Assembly: GCA_031386985.1 (NCBI GenBank)
Contig: JANNCV010000026.1
Coordinates: forward strand, 84,626-148,625
Reading direction: 5' to 3'
DNA from: JANJUB01 sp031386985
Lineage (GTDB): Bacteria; Armatimonadota; Fimbriimonadia; Fimbriimonadales; Fimbriimonadaceae
DNA: 64,000 nt
Both the position numbers and the translations under genes were made by a program. Positions 1 to 8,355 of the stretch are shown in pieces. Every line of letters starts with the position of its first letter. Position 1 is the stretch's first letter. Under the pieces are notes generated by a model. That model did no database searches. It was not told where the DNA came from and worked only from the letters and a program-made list of their open reading frames with translations.

Positions 1-989
1 TCGTCGGCCTCGATATCTTCTTCGATCTGCACCGAAGTGTGCCGGGCGAGGGCTTCGAAGATTGGGCTGCGGGAGCGCAGTTTGATTAGGTTTTGGGCGG
101 CCTGGAGCATCTGCCCGGCGAGGGGGTCTTCTTCGCCCAAAATTACCGCGAGATCGGCGAAGCGAATGGCCATATCTGCGATGAGGACTTCATCACACAG
201 CCGCGTGCGATCGCTCATCAAAACCTCATAGATGCCCTGGGTGCGCTCCTCATCCGTCAGTTCTTCGTTCCAGCGCAAGGCATGAATCTCTTCCCAGAAG
301 AGATGATCGGGAAAAAGAAAGATGCGCCAGGTTATAGTCGCTTCATGCTCCATGAGGGCGCGCAACTCTTCATCTGAGATCGGTTCCCCCAAATCATAAT
401 TCTCGGCGGGGTGAGGATATTCGGTGGGGACATGGGTGAATACTTGCTTCCAAAACGCGTTAAACCGGCCAAAACGGCGCTCTTCCAGCGAGTTTTCAAA
501 ATCGCGGCGGATGCGGTGGAGGATATAAGCCGGCTCCATTTCGCGCCCGAGGGCCCCGATCCCCGTATCCATAAGCAGGGGGCGCGTTTCGGGGAAGACG
601 TCTGCCCTCCCCGTCGTGAAGTGAACGTGGAATGATCGGAACCGGGGCGAGGAAAGCATGAGACACACATAAACCTTTTGAGCCCGAATGACGGCGAAGG
701 TGTAGCCCACATAACCATGACAGGTGCTGCTGAACATGATGCCCGCCACCCCCACCGGCGGCAGCTTCGGCACCGCATCTTCTTCTGGCCATTCCATAGT
801 AGGCGTGAATCCGGCGGTTTTGACAAAGTAAAGCGCCTTCTTCAAGATTTTGCGCTCGGCGGGTTCCTCAATGCCCTTGATCAGTTCATAAAGGGTATCG
901 CAAAGCTGCTGGCTGGGCTTCCGCTTTGCTAATTTCTCAAACTCTTCCCACTTACGGTAGCGGATGAGTTCGCCCCATTCCAATCGCAT
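1..989 (-). CDS. Unrecognised protein, C-terminus beyond window
   Basis: An uninterrupted frame runs from an ATG at 989-987 to the window edge, giving at least 329 residues. It is the only in-frame ATG before an upstream stop. The product looks soluble, acidic and mostly helical, without signal peptide or membrane segment. A central stretch around residues 80-120 is richer in beta-type residues (GIMFSSTCHGYVGYTF). I recognise no family or catalytic motif. It is divergent from the PEP-CTERM gene. The open frame over almost 1 kb with ordinary codon use makes it a real gene; its function is unknown. Confidence 0.75.
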   Translation of the reverse strand, partial: MRLEWGELIRYRKWEEFEKLAKRKPSQQLCDTLYELIKGIEEPAERKILKKALYFVKTAGFTPTMEWPEEDAVPKLPPVGVAGIMFSSTCHGYVGYTFAVIRAQKVYVCLMLSSPRFRSFHVHFTTGRADVFPETRPLLMDTGIGALGREMEPAYILHRIRRDFENSLEERRFGRFNAFWKQVFTHVPTEYPHPAENYDLGEPISDEELRALMEHEATITWRIFLFPDHLFWEEIHALRWNEELTDEERTQGIYEVLMSDRTRLCDEVLIADMAIRFADLAVILGEEDPLAGQMLQAAQNLIKLRSRSPIFEALARHTSVQIEEDIEAD

Positions 990-1119
990 TGGCTTCGTTT
1001 TACCCGAGGTTCGTGTTTGAGGAGCGGGGGAACGGCTGAGCTCTTACGCTTCCAGAACCTGAATTGCTAGGTTTACGCAAACATAATGATTACGAGCGAA
1101 ATCGTTGATTTTGCCGTGA

Positions 1120-1125
1120 TACAAT
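1120..1125 (+). promoter_or_regulatory. Possible -10 element for the PEP-CTERM gene
   Basis: TACAAT lies 38 bp before the ATG of the PEP-CTERM gene, which also has a good Shine-Dalgarno sequence (GGAGG). No convincing -35 is visible at 17 bp, so this is tentative. Confidence 0.3.
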
Positions 1126-1163
1126 ATGCGTAGCGCTCGCCCGGGGATGCGCTGGAGGAAATA

Positions 1164-1748
1164 ATGAAATCATTGATAACAATTGCCCTAATGGCAGTCG
1201 TCGTTAGTAACTCGATGGCCGTAATTCTTTGGGATTCGACCGCCATTTCAACCGGTGGTACCACCCGCCCAGCCGGTGGAAATATGCCTGCAGGTGTGTG
1301 GCAAAACAACACCGGCGGTTCGGTTACGCTGACTAGAGTGTCATTCCTTGGCACGCCCGGTGCTGATACAAACGTGAAGTATGTTTTGGCCGACGGCGTT
1401 GGGGCTGTTCAGAGCGTCGTCACGGTGTTTCACACCAACGTTGGCTTGGCCACCTATGCCGCCGATGTGAACTGGACAATCGCCAGTGGCGCTACGTTCA
1501 TGATCGCCTCGATGCATGAGACGGGAACCACCGTTTATCGGTTCCGCACACCGGTTGGGACAAACCAGAATGGCGTGCTCGGCCTTACTAACGGCAACTT
1601 CAGCACCTATGCTAACCCCCTATTCATAGGACGGGCCGGTGCCGAGATGACTTGGAAGCTGGAAACTCAAACAGTTCCAGAGCCGGCAACAATGGCCGCT
1701 TTGGGCTTGGGTGTCGCGGCTCTGCTCCGACGAAAGCGCAAGGCTTAG
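1164..1748 (+). CDS. PEP-CTERM sorting-domain secreted protein
   Basis: This 194-residue exported protein has an N-terminal signal peptide (residues 1-19) and a C-terminal PEP-CTERM module: VPEPAT, a hydrophobic helix (MAALGLGVAALL), then a basic tail RRKRKA. In this family the tail is processed by an exosortase and the protein is sent to the cell surface or extracellular matrix. The region between is Gly/Thr-rich and beta-like, with no catalytic motif. GGAGGAAATA directly precedes the ATG, so this start is secure. A strong terminator follows at once, so it is a single-gene transcript. No exosortase gene is in the window. Confidence 0.85.
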   Translation: MKSLITIALMAVVVSNSMAVILWDSTAISTGGTTRPAGGNMPAGVWQNNTGGSVTLTRVSFLGTPGADTNVKYVLADGVGAVQSVVTVFHTNVGLATYAADVNWTIASGATFMIASMHETGTTVYRFRTPVGTNQNGVLGLTNGNFSTYANPLFIGRAGAEMTWKLETQTVPEPATMAALGLGVAALLRRKRKA

Positions 1749-1762
1749 GTTAAAGGGAGTGC

Positions 1763-1794
1763 GCCCCGAGTTCATTGAACTCGGGGCGTTTTTG
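1763..1794 (+). terminator. Rho-independent terminator of the PEP-CTERM gene
   Basis: A perfect 12-bp stem CGCCCCGAGTTC / GAACTCGGGGCG with a 3-nt ATT loop is followed by TTTTT. It begins 14 bp after the stop codon. Confidence 0.92.
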
Positions 1795-1885
1795 TTTGTA
1801 AACTCCGGGCGTCCACTCCATATTTTCATCAAAATACGCAGTTTTGAACCTAAGCCTCTCCGATTCAGCACAATTTTTAGTAGTT

Positions 1886-2074
1886 GGTGGGACGCATTCT
1901 TAGCGGGGTGAGGAATTTTTGTTTGTCGGTGGGCTGTTTTTAGGGGTCGGCGGGGTGTTCCTGCGTCGGGAAGGGGTGCCAGAGCTCGATGGTGGGCAAT
2001 TCTTTCGGCTTGGTGGGCAATTCTTGCGGCTTGGTGGGTGATTTTTATGGGGCGGGTGGGAATTTTTGAGGCGC
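1886..2074. repeat. 21-bp degenerate tandem repeat (nine units)
   Basis: Nine consecutive 21-bp units start at 1886, 1907, 1928, 1949, 1970, 1991, 2012, 2033 and 2054, most beginning GGTGGG. The units at 1991 and 2012 differ at one base; the outer ones are more diverged. The array fills most of the 486-bp gap between the PEP-CTERM terminator and the BNR gene. Because 21 is a multiple of 3, each strand shows heptapeptide repeats if translated (PPSRKNC on the minus strand), but no convincing start or ribosome site supports a gene. The remainder of the gap shows nothing else clear. Confidence 0.85.
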
Positions 2075-2234
2075 GGGCACCTGCTATCCAAAGCGATGTG
2101 ATCGGGCTCACGCAATGGGCCCTCGCCTTCAGTTCTAATCGGCTTGCGACTGAGGGCCATGAGCCCTGAACTTATAGGAGGACTTGGGAGTAAAATGGAT
2201 TTTCTACCCTTCTCGGGTGGGAGGAATTGCAAAA

Positions 2235-4730
2235 ATGAGTCTGTTTATTACAATGGCCATGGGATTGGCGATGCCAAAGGATGTGGTGATCCATCTAAGA
2301 GCCCCTCGGCTTGCGGCTAAGACTAGGGGAAGTCTCGCCGACAAACTTGGAACGATCACCAAGAGCGACCTCGGTTTAGTGCTAAAGCTGCGCGAAGGGG
2401 TCAGTGTTGGACGGGCCGAAGAGGTATTGACCCGCAACGGCATTAAGTTCGTTATTGACCGCGGCTCGGCGCGCAAGGAAGCTTACAGAACTTCCGAATT
2501 GCGAGCGGACCTTGCGCGACAACGAAAGATCGGCGACCTTTACGGGCGCGTGGGAGAGGAATCGGGTGTTGACTTCTTTGAAGCGCTGGAGTTCTATTTG
2601 GCTCCACGGGTCGACGAAAATGGTGAGCTCCCTCGGGAGACTTATCAAAATGCGGTTAAACACCGATCTCAAATGCCTCCCGCATCCATGGCTCGGAAGA
2701 ACTCTCGCCCGGGCGTTGGGGCGACTTGGGCGTTCCAGGGTCCGCAGGGCTTAGACGTTCCTTACCGCCAATATTACGGCGTTCCAACAATCAGCGGACG
2801 AAAGAACGATGTCCAGTACGCTCCTTCAGATCCGACGATCATGTATGCCGCATCGGCGGGCGGCGGCGTTTGGAAGAGCACCGACAGCGGTTCGACTTGG
2901 CTACCGAAATCCGATGGTTGGCAGTTCCTGCACACCACAACGGTCGCGGTATCGCCAACTGATCCAAATCTGGTTATCTCTGGAACAGGCGACTATCATG
3001 GCTTTTTCAGTGCTCAAACTTTTGGGGCAATGCGATCTATTGATGGCGGCACTACCTGGACCAACGTCGGCGTGGGCCAAATGGGTGACAAGATCATCTC
3101 AAAGATTGTGTTTGATCCTAATGATGCCAACATCGTACTCGCGACCACAGGTCGAGGGTCCACGATCGGCGACATCTATCGCTCTATTGATGGCGGCTTA
3201 ACTTGGACTGACACCAACGCCGCTCCCGGGAGTTGGGATGACGTTGATTTTGCGGGAGCAGAGATTGCAACAGGAGTTCGAAGAGTTTGGGCAACGGGTG
3301 GCGGCACAGCCGGAAGCACCCGAATTGCTTACTCAGACGATCATGGGGCAAACTGGACTGCAGTAACCAAGCCAGCCCTTATTGATCCGGTTGAGCAAAC
3401 ATTCAGCGTTGCGGCGTCGCGGAACGACCCCGACGGCGTTTATGTGATCGGCCCGGTTAGCCAAAAGGTTTATAAGTCAAGTAACGGTGGTTCCACCTGG
3501 ACCGATATTACGACTGGACTCAATGGCGACTGGAGCCAGTCTACTTACGACGTGCACATTACTTGCGGCAATAACGCGGGAACGGACACGATCTTTGTGG
3601 GTTTGATCTCGGTTCATGGTTCCGCGAACGGCGGTACGACGTGGGCTGACATTGGTCTGACCGCGCAAACGACTTCAAAGTGGCATAACGATCAACACTG
3701 CATGACGATGCACCCAACGAATCAGAACGAAGGATTTGTTGGTGGGGATGGGGGCGTCGCTCAGGTGATCTACAACCCCGGTGCCAACTCGGCTACTTTC
3801 ACCATGAAGAACAACACGTTCGGTGATGAGCAGTTCTACTCGGTCGCGTTGCATCCTTCGAACTTCACAATTATCATGGGCGGTACCCAAGACAATGCAA
3901 CGGCGGCCAGCCGGGGCAATCTTGCCGCCTGGGATAACCTCTACGCCGGTGATGGGGGCTTCTGCGGATTCAACAAGAGCACGCCAGGAACGCACTACAC
4001 AACGGCACAAAATGGAAGTATCTATCGGTACGACTCCGAACTCGACGCGACTCCAGCGAGTGTAACGCCAACGGGTACATCGGTGTTCGTCACGGTCTTG
4101 GCGATGGGTAACACCAGCTACACCGATCCATTTACGGTGAAGGGTAACAAGGTCAAGCGTTATACGGGTTCGAATTGGAAAAACTCGACAACGACGCTCA
4201 ACTCGAACGCTGATCGCATCACCGTTTCTCCAAGAAACGGACAGAGACTCTATACGTGTCACGCAAATGGTTCGATCTATATGTCAACGAACAACGGTGG
4301 AACGCTGAGCCTCAAGGACGGCAACCTGCCTAATGAAGCCATTGGTGATGTTGCGGAGTCAAGGCTCACCGACTTTGATTGCGTCGCGGGGTTGAAATCA
4401 ACAAACGCGGCCGTGGGACGAGTGTTCCGATGCACGAACGTGAACGTAGCCAGCCCGGTTTGGACCGATATCTCGGGTGCCGGAATAACCGCCCTTCCAA
4501 AGGTGCCGGTTAACGCCGTCACACGAGATCCATTCGATAACAACGTCATGTACGTTGGCACCGATATCGGCTGCTTCATGACCATCGATGGCGGCGCGAA
4601 CTGGTCAAACATGAACACTTTAGGCTTGCCTAACGTTCATGTGAATGACTTGCTCATTAGTAATGGCAACGGTTTTCTTTATGCCGGCACCTACGGTCGC
4701 GGCATTTGGAGAATCTCGATAACGCCCTAG
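2235..4730 (+). CDS. Secreted BNR/sialidase-type beta-propeller protein
   Basis: This 831-residue protein starts at the ATG behind GGGAGGAATTGC; an in-frame ATG 51 bp upstream lacks a ribosome site. A short hydrophobic N-terminus (MSLFITMAMGLAM) may act as a signal peptide. Residues about 20-170 form a charged helical region, and from about 190 on there are repeated BNR/Asp-box motifs of the S-x-D-x-G-x-T-W type (KSTDSGSTW, RSIDGGTTW, RSIDGGLTW, KSSNGGSTW, GSANGGTTW, TIDGGANW). Such repeats build beta-propellers seen in sialidases, xyloglucanases and sortilin-like proteins. Fold and secretion are likely; substrate and enzyme activity cannot be told. Confidence 0.85.
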   Translation: MSLFITMAMGLAMPKDVVIHLRAPRLAAKTRGSLADKLGTITKSDLGLVLKLREGVSVGRAEEVLTRNGIKFVIDRGSARKEAYRTSELRADLARQRKIGDLYGRVGEESGVDFFEALEFYLAPRVDENGELPRETYQNAVKHRSQMPPASMARKNSRPGVGATWAFQGPQGLDVPYRQYYGVPTISGRKNDVQYAPSDPTIMYAASAGGGVWKSTDSGSTWLPKSDGWQFLHTTTVAVSPTDPNLVISGTGDYHGFFSAQTFGAMRSIDGGTTWTNVGVGQMGDKIISKIVFDPNDANIVLATTGRGSTIGDIYRSIDGGLTWTDTNAAPGSWDDVDFAGAEIATGVRRVWATGGGTAGSTRIAYSDDHGANWTAVTKPALIDPVEQTFSVAASRNDPDGVYVIGPVSQKVYKSSNGGSTWTDITTGLNGDWSQSTYDVHITCGNNAGTDTIFVGLISVHGSANGGTTWADIGLTAQTTSKWHNDQHCMTMHPTNQNEGFVGGDGGVAQVIYNPGANSATFTMKNNTFGDEQFYSVALHPSNFTIIMGGTQDNATAASRGNLAAWDNLYAGDGGFCGFNKSTPGTHYTTAQNGSIYRYDSELDATPASVTPTGTSVFVTVLAMGNTSYTDPFTVKGNKVKRYTGSNWKNSTTTLNSNADRITVSPRNGQRLYTCHANGSIYMSTNNGGTLSLKDGNLPNEAIGDVAESRLTDFDCVAGLKSTNAAVGRVFRCTNVNVASPVWTDISGAGITALPKVPVNAVTRDPFDNNVMYVGTDIGCFMTIDGGANWSNMNTLGLPNVHVNDLLISNGNGFLYAGTYGRGIWRISITP

Positions 4731-4749
4731 CGGTTGTTTAGAAAAATCT

Positions 4750-4785
4750 GGCCTCGGCGCACTTGCGTCGGGGCCTTTGTGTTTG
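4750..4785 (+). terminator. Terminator after the BNR gene
   Basis: GGCCTCGGCGCA pairs with TGCGTCGGGGCC (with G-T pairs, inner pairs opening to a 4-nt loop), followed by TTTGTGTTTGTT. It lies 20 bp after the stop codon. Confidence 0.75.
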
Positions 4786-4828
4786 TTACTGTGCTAAGGC
4801 CCGGCGGTTCCTGGTACACCTATGGTTC

Positions 4829-6340
4829 ATGATTGATTATTCCGCCGTTGCCGCCCGATTGATTCCTAATCTTGCCTCTTTGCAGGGCGATGACCTGCCT
4901 GTTTATTCGCCGATTGATGGGTCTTTGATTGTTTCGCTTCGGGTGGATTCGCCTTCTGATGTTGATAGGAAAATCTCTCAATCCGTGCAGGCTTTCCGGC
5001 AGTGGCGCGAAGTTCCGGGTCCGATCCGGGGGGAGCTTGTGCGGCGATTGGGCGAAAAATTGCGCGAGCACAAAGAAGATTTGGCCCGACTCGTGACCAT
5101 TGAATGCGGGAAGATTTTGGAGGAAGGGCGCGGCGAGGTTCAGGAGATGATTGACATCTGCGACTTTGCCGTTGGTATCTCGCGCCAGCTTTATGGGTTA
5201 ACCATCGCAAGCGAACGTCCGAATCACTCGATGCAAGAAAACTGGTTGCCGCTGGGGCCAGTTGGGATTATCAGTGCCTTCAATTTTCCCGTGGCGGTCT
5301 GGGCTTGGAATGCGGCTCTGGCGTTGGTTTGTGGGGATTCTTGCCTGTGGAAGCCTTCGGAAAAGACGCCTCTGACGGCTTTGGCTTGCCAGGCGCTCTT
5401 TGAGGAAGTTTGTTCAGGGTTTGCCCAGGCCCCCGCGAATCTGTCTCAAGTGATCATCGGCGCAGCCGAGCAGGGGAGCCTCCTCGTGGATGATCGGCGC
5501 GTACCGCTGATTAGTGCGACTGGATCTTGCCGAATGGGGCGGGCAATCGGTCCGAAGGTCGCCGCTCGGTTCGGTAGATCATTGCTGGAGCTTGGCGGGA
5601 ACAACGCGATTATCGTCACCCCTTCGGCCGATCTGGCGGTGGCGATCCCTTCCATTTTGTTTGGTTCGGTGGGAACGGCGGGGCAGAGGTGCACCAGCAC
5701 GCGGCGGGTGATTGTTCATCGTTCGATTTTTGATAAAGTTTTTGAGTCGCTTAAGACCGCGATTTTGCAGATTGGTAGCACCAAAATTGGGAGTCCCTTG
5801 GAGCCCACGACCTTAGTTGGGCCATTAATTGATGAACTGGCTTTTGAGGGAATGCAAAAGGCGATTGAGCTGGTTCGACCGCACGCGGTCGAGATTGTTG
5901 GTGGAACCCGTGCCATGGGCATCTTGCCCGATGAAAACTGCTACTACGTAAAACCTGCCCTTGTAAAACTCGACCGACAAGTCGCGTGTATCCACGAGGA
6001 AACCTTCGCCCCTCTCACCTATGTTCTTCCGTACGACACTTTGGAAGAAGCGCTCCATATTCACAATGAGGTCCCCCAGGGGCTAAGCTCGGCGATCATG
6101 ACGACGGATTTGCGCGAGGCGGAGTATTTCAAACGCAACTCGGATTGCGGGATTGCGAACGTGAACATTGGCACAAGCGGAGCTGAGATCGGAGGTGCCT
6201 TCGGGGGCGAGAAAGACACGGGCGGAGGCAGAGAATCGGGGTCGGATAGCTGGAAGGCTTACATGCGAAGGCAGACTTCGACGACTTACTACGGAACCGA
6301 GAAACCCGCATTGGCTCAGGGGATCAAGTTTGATGTGTAG
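4829..6340 (+). CDS. ALDH7-type aldehyde dehydrogenase (aminoadipate semialdehyde type)
   Basis: This 503-residue NAD(P)-dependent aldehyde dehydrogenase is closest in pattern to the ALDH7/antiquitin group, which oxidises alpha-aminoadipate semialdehyde (in equilibrium with piperideine-6-carboxylate) in lysine breakdown. Visible motifs are the cofactor region FNFPVAVWAWNAALAL and WKPSEKTPL, the general-base Glu in LELGGNNA, the catalytic Cys in GTAGQRCTSTRR, and the C-terminal GGAFGGEKDTGGGRESGSD. I chose the ATG that gives the normal family N-terminus; an upstream frame extension overlaps the preceding terminator. No other lysine-catabolic gene is adjacent, so the exact substrate is inferred from family only. 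Confidence 0.88.
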   Translation: MIDYSAVAARLIPNLASLQGDDLPVYSPIDGSLIVSLRVDSPSDVDRKISQSVQAFRQWREVPGPIRGELVRRLGEKLREHKEDLARLVTIECGKILEEGRGEVQEMIDICDFAVGISRQLYGLTIASERPNHSMQENWLPLGPVGIISAFNFPVAVWAWNAALALVCGDSCLWKPSEKTPLTALACQALFEEVCSGFAQAPANLSQVIIGAAEQGSLLVDDRRVPLISATGSCRMGRAIGPKVAARFGRSLLELGGNNAIIVTPSADLAVAIPSILFGSVGTAGQRCTSTRRVIVHRSIFDKVFESLKTAILQIGSTKIGSPLEPTTLVGPLIDELAFEGMQKAIELVRPHAVEIVGGTRAMGILPDENCYYVKPALVKLDRQVACIHEETFAPLTYVLPYDTLEEALHIHNEVPQGLSSAIMTTDLREAEYFKRNSDCGIANVNIGTSGAEIGGAFGGEKDTGGGRESGSDSWKAYMRRQTSTTYYGTEKPALAQGIKFDV

Positions 6341-6348
6341 TCGAGTGA

Positions 6349-6379
6349 TATAGGTCTTATAGGTCCTATAAGACCTATA
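6349..6379. repeat. 31-bp perfect palindrome before the pirin gene
   Basis: TATAGGTCTTATAGG and CCTATAAGACCTATA are exact reverse complements separated by one T. The element sits 8 bp after the ALDH stop and 14 bp before the pirin ATG, and its arms contain internal TATAGG repeats. It could be an intergenic palindromic repeat, an operator, or a block to readthrough. Its right edge runs into TATACT (6376-6381), a possible -10 for the pirin gene. Confidence 0.85.
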
Positions 6380-6393
6380 CTGAAAAGAGCAAA

Positions 6394-7089
6394 ATGATCG
6401 CAATAAGAAAAGCAAACGACCGATTTCATACTCAGATTGACTGGCTGGATAGCTGGCACACGTTCTCGTTCGGCGATCACTTTGATCGCAACTTCATGAG
6501 TTTTCGGAGTCTGCGGGTCATCAATGACGATATCATCGGTGCGGGTCAAGGGTTTGGGATGCATCCGCACCGTGACATGGAGATCATCACTTATATGCTC
6601 GAAGGCGGAATCGCGCACCAAGACAGCATGGGCAATGGTGCAGTCATTGTGCCAGGCATTGTGCAACGAATGAGCGCGGGGCGGGGCCTTTTGCACGCCG
6701 AAGCAAACGCAAGCACGACCGGGCCCTGCCGGCTCCTCCAAATCTGGATCATGCCCGAAGCTCAAGCTCTTGAGCCAACCTACGAAGATCGCTGTTTTCC
6801 CGCGCTGGGCTCAGGGGAACTCGTTTTGATTTGCAGTAACGATGGGCGCGACGGCTCAATGAAGATCAATCAGGATGCTTCGATGTTTGCGTGTCGCTTG
6901 CCCGCAGGTGAGACTCGGACGGTGGAAATTTCGGAAGGGCGATTTGGTTGGGTGCAGGTAGCCTCGGGTGAAGTCTCACTGAACGGCGAAGTTCTTAATC
7001 ATGGGGATGGGGCAGCGGTTTCCTTTGAGACGAGGTTGACAGTAGAAGCGGGAACCGATTCCGAGTTCCTCTTGTTTGACCTCGCATAG
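6394..7089 (+). CDS. Pirin-family bicupin protein (YhhW-like)
   Basis: This 231-residue protein has the pirin N-terminal cupin with its metal-binding residues: the two His of GMHPHRD, and the His and Glu of GRGLLHAEAN, around the conserved SMGNG and QRMSAG motifs. Pirins bind Fe or another divalent metal; the bacterial YhhW group can act as quercetin 2,3-dioxygenase in vitro, but the physiological role is often unknown. The second cupin (about residues 130-231) lacks the full metal set, as usual. There is no Shine-Dalgarno sequence better than AAAGAG. It overlaps the next gene by one base (TAGTG), so both are probably cotranscribed. Confidence 0.9.
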   Translation: MIAIRKANDRFHTQIDWLDSWHTFSFGDHFDRNFMSFRSLRVINDDIIGAGQGFGMHPHRDMEIITYMLEGGIAHQDSMGNGAVIVPGIVQRMSAGRGLLHAEANASTTGPCRLLQIWIMPEAQALEPTYEDRCFPALGSGELVLICSNDGRDGSMKINQDASMFACRLPAGETRTVEISEGRFGWVQVASGEVSLNGEVLNHGDGAAVSFETRLTVEAGTDSEFLLFDLA

Positions 7090-8024
7090 TGGCGGAATAC
7101 CCTCGAAACCGGGCAATCCAGATTTCGGTTTTTCTTATGGGGGCGCTGGCGCTTGTCTATCTCATCCGCCCAGATTGGGCGCAGTGGCTCCATGGGTGGC
7201 CGATGGCTGTTTGGACTCCGTTCGTTCTGATTCCTTTGCTGTCGCGACAGGTCAGGCTCGCTTTCAAGCGGCAGGTTGCTTGTCTCATCGTGTGGGTCTG
7301 CCTTGTTTTCGCTATCGGTGAGCCATCTTGGCGAGTCGTTCTGCCCCCGATGAAGAAGGAGCGCGGGTGGTACCGAGTTGTGAGTCTCAATTGCGCGGCG
7401 GGCTCAATCGAAGCAGCTGATGAAGCCTTTGCGCTGGGTGCGGACATTGTCTTGCTCCAAGAGGTTTCCTCAAAGTCAGAGTTTGGAGCCGCCGCAGAGA
7501 GGTTCGGCTATCGGCAAGTTGTTTGGTCGGTGGATGACGCTATTTATCTGCGCCAGAGCGATTCGTTTGAGCTACTCGGCAATCCCGTTTCGGGTCGCGA
7601 CTTTGCTTCTTGCCAGATTCGCATTGAAGAAAGCCAGTGGCGAGTCATCTCGCTGAGGCTCGCGCCGCCGGTCTTCCGGCTGGATTGGTGGAATCCCGCT
7701 TGCTGGTCTGAGTATTCCGAGGATGCGAAGAAGCGGCGCACCCGAATTGCCGAAATCCGCAGGGAAGCCGGGCCGCTGGATGAACAAACCGGCGAGTTGA
7801 TTGGCGGAGATTTTAACACGACTCATCCTGGAATTCAGGATCTGAGCGATGTTGGCAGAAAGGTGGGCCGAGGTTGGATCGGCACCGGCACGAACGATTT
7901 TCCGCTTGCGCGGGTTGATCAACTGTGGTCGTCGGATGCCTTGGATTGGCACCAAGCGTTTGTGATTAAGACAAAGAATTCCGATCATCGCATGCTCGTT
8001 GCGGAGTTTAGCTTCGCGCGCTGA
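7089..8024 (+). CDS. Membrane-anchored endonuclease/exonuclease/phosphatase-family protein
   Basis: This 311-residue protein starts with GTG overlapping the pirin stop codon. Three hydrophobic segments (about 11-28, 37-52, 62-78) precede an EEP-fold domain. Family landmarks are SLNCAAGS, LLQEVS (metal-binding Glu), GGDFNTT (Asp-Asn) and the final SDHRMLVAEF (Asp-His catalytic pair). The EEP superfamily includes nucleases and phosphodiesterases acting on nucleic acids, phospholipids and inositol phosphates. An N-terminal membrane anchor followed by an EEP domain is a common bacterial arrangement of uncertain substrate. Confidence 0.85.
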   Translation: MAEYPRNRAIQISVFLMGALALVYLIRPDWAQWLHGWPMAVWTPFVLIPLLSRQVRLAFKRQVACLIVWVCLVFAIGEPSWRVVLPPMKKERGWYRVVSLNCAAGSIEAADEAFALGADIVLLQEVSSKSEFGAAAERFGYRQVVWSVDDAIYLRQSDSFELLGNPVSGRDFASCQIRIEESQWRVISLRLAPPVFRLDWWNPACWSEYSEDAKKRRTRIAEIRREAGPLDEQTGELIGGDFNTTHPGIQDLSDVGRKVGRGWIGTGTNDFPLARVDQLWSSDALDWHQAFVIKTKNSDHRMLVAEFSFAR

Positions 8025-8042
8025 GTCGGGGGCCCCGATTCG

Positions 8043-8148
8043 TCGAAGCTACCGGTTCCGAAGCACCATGAGTGCGAGCGTCCCGGTTGATATCCACTGC
8101 TATCAACCGGGATGTCGTGCTACCGCACTCCAAACCCGGTAGCTTCGA
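8043..8148. repeat. Nested inverted-repeat element, about 106 bp
   Basis: Outer arms TCGAAGCTACCGGTT (8043-8057) and AACCCGGTAGCTTCGA (8133-8148) pair with one bulge. Middle arms AGTGCG (8071-8076) and CGCACT (8124-8129) pair, and inner arms TCCCGGTTGATA (8081-8092) and TATCAACCGGGA (8101-8112) pair perfectly around an 8-nt loop. This gives one long nested hairpin between the EEP gene and the truncated isomerase copy. It has no coding capacity and looks like a dispersed palindromic repeat (REP/MITE-like); no second identical copy is in the window. Confidence 0.8.
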
Positions 8149-8187
8149 GGCAAAAACAGGCGATCATAAAACGAGCCAAAATAATCC

Positions 8188-8355
8188 ATGTCCTCTCCCA
8201 TCTATCTCGTCGCGAGCGGCGATCTTCGGCTTTCGGCTAGTTTAAGGTGCTGGGCGGCACAGGCCGCAGTTGAATCTTTAGTGCGTGGTATCGCCGTTCG
8301 CTTTTCGAGCAATCGCGAGTTCAAAACTGATCAACTTGAGGTTTTCGAGGGATGA
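8188..8355 (+). pseudogene. Truncated duplicate of the isomerase-like gene 5' end
   Basis: A 55-codon frame begins with the same 17 residues (MSSPIYLVASGDLRLSA) as the gene at 8982 and stays similar to about residue 36, after which similarity is lost and the frame closes. The 15 bases before the ATG (GAGCCAAAATAATCC) also match exactly. Within the first 17 codons all six codon differences are synonymous, which suggests the copy was once a selected coding gene rather than a recent fragment. Its 3' end overlaps the opposing membrane-protein gene. Confidence 0.75.

Noticed and set aside
1620..2232. Two minus-strand frames across the 21-bp repeat with heptapeptide repeats
   Set aside because: The repetition comes from the 21-bp DNA period, which keeps all frames open; starts lack ribosome sites and one frame runs antisense into the PEP-CTERM gene.
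3675..4262. 195-residue minus-strand frame inside the BNR gene
   Set aside because: Antisense to strong BNR motifs on the plus strand, rich in Arg/Val as expected for a shadow frame.
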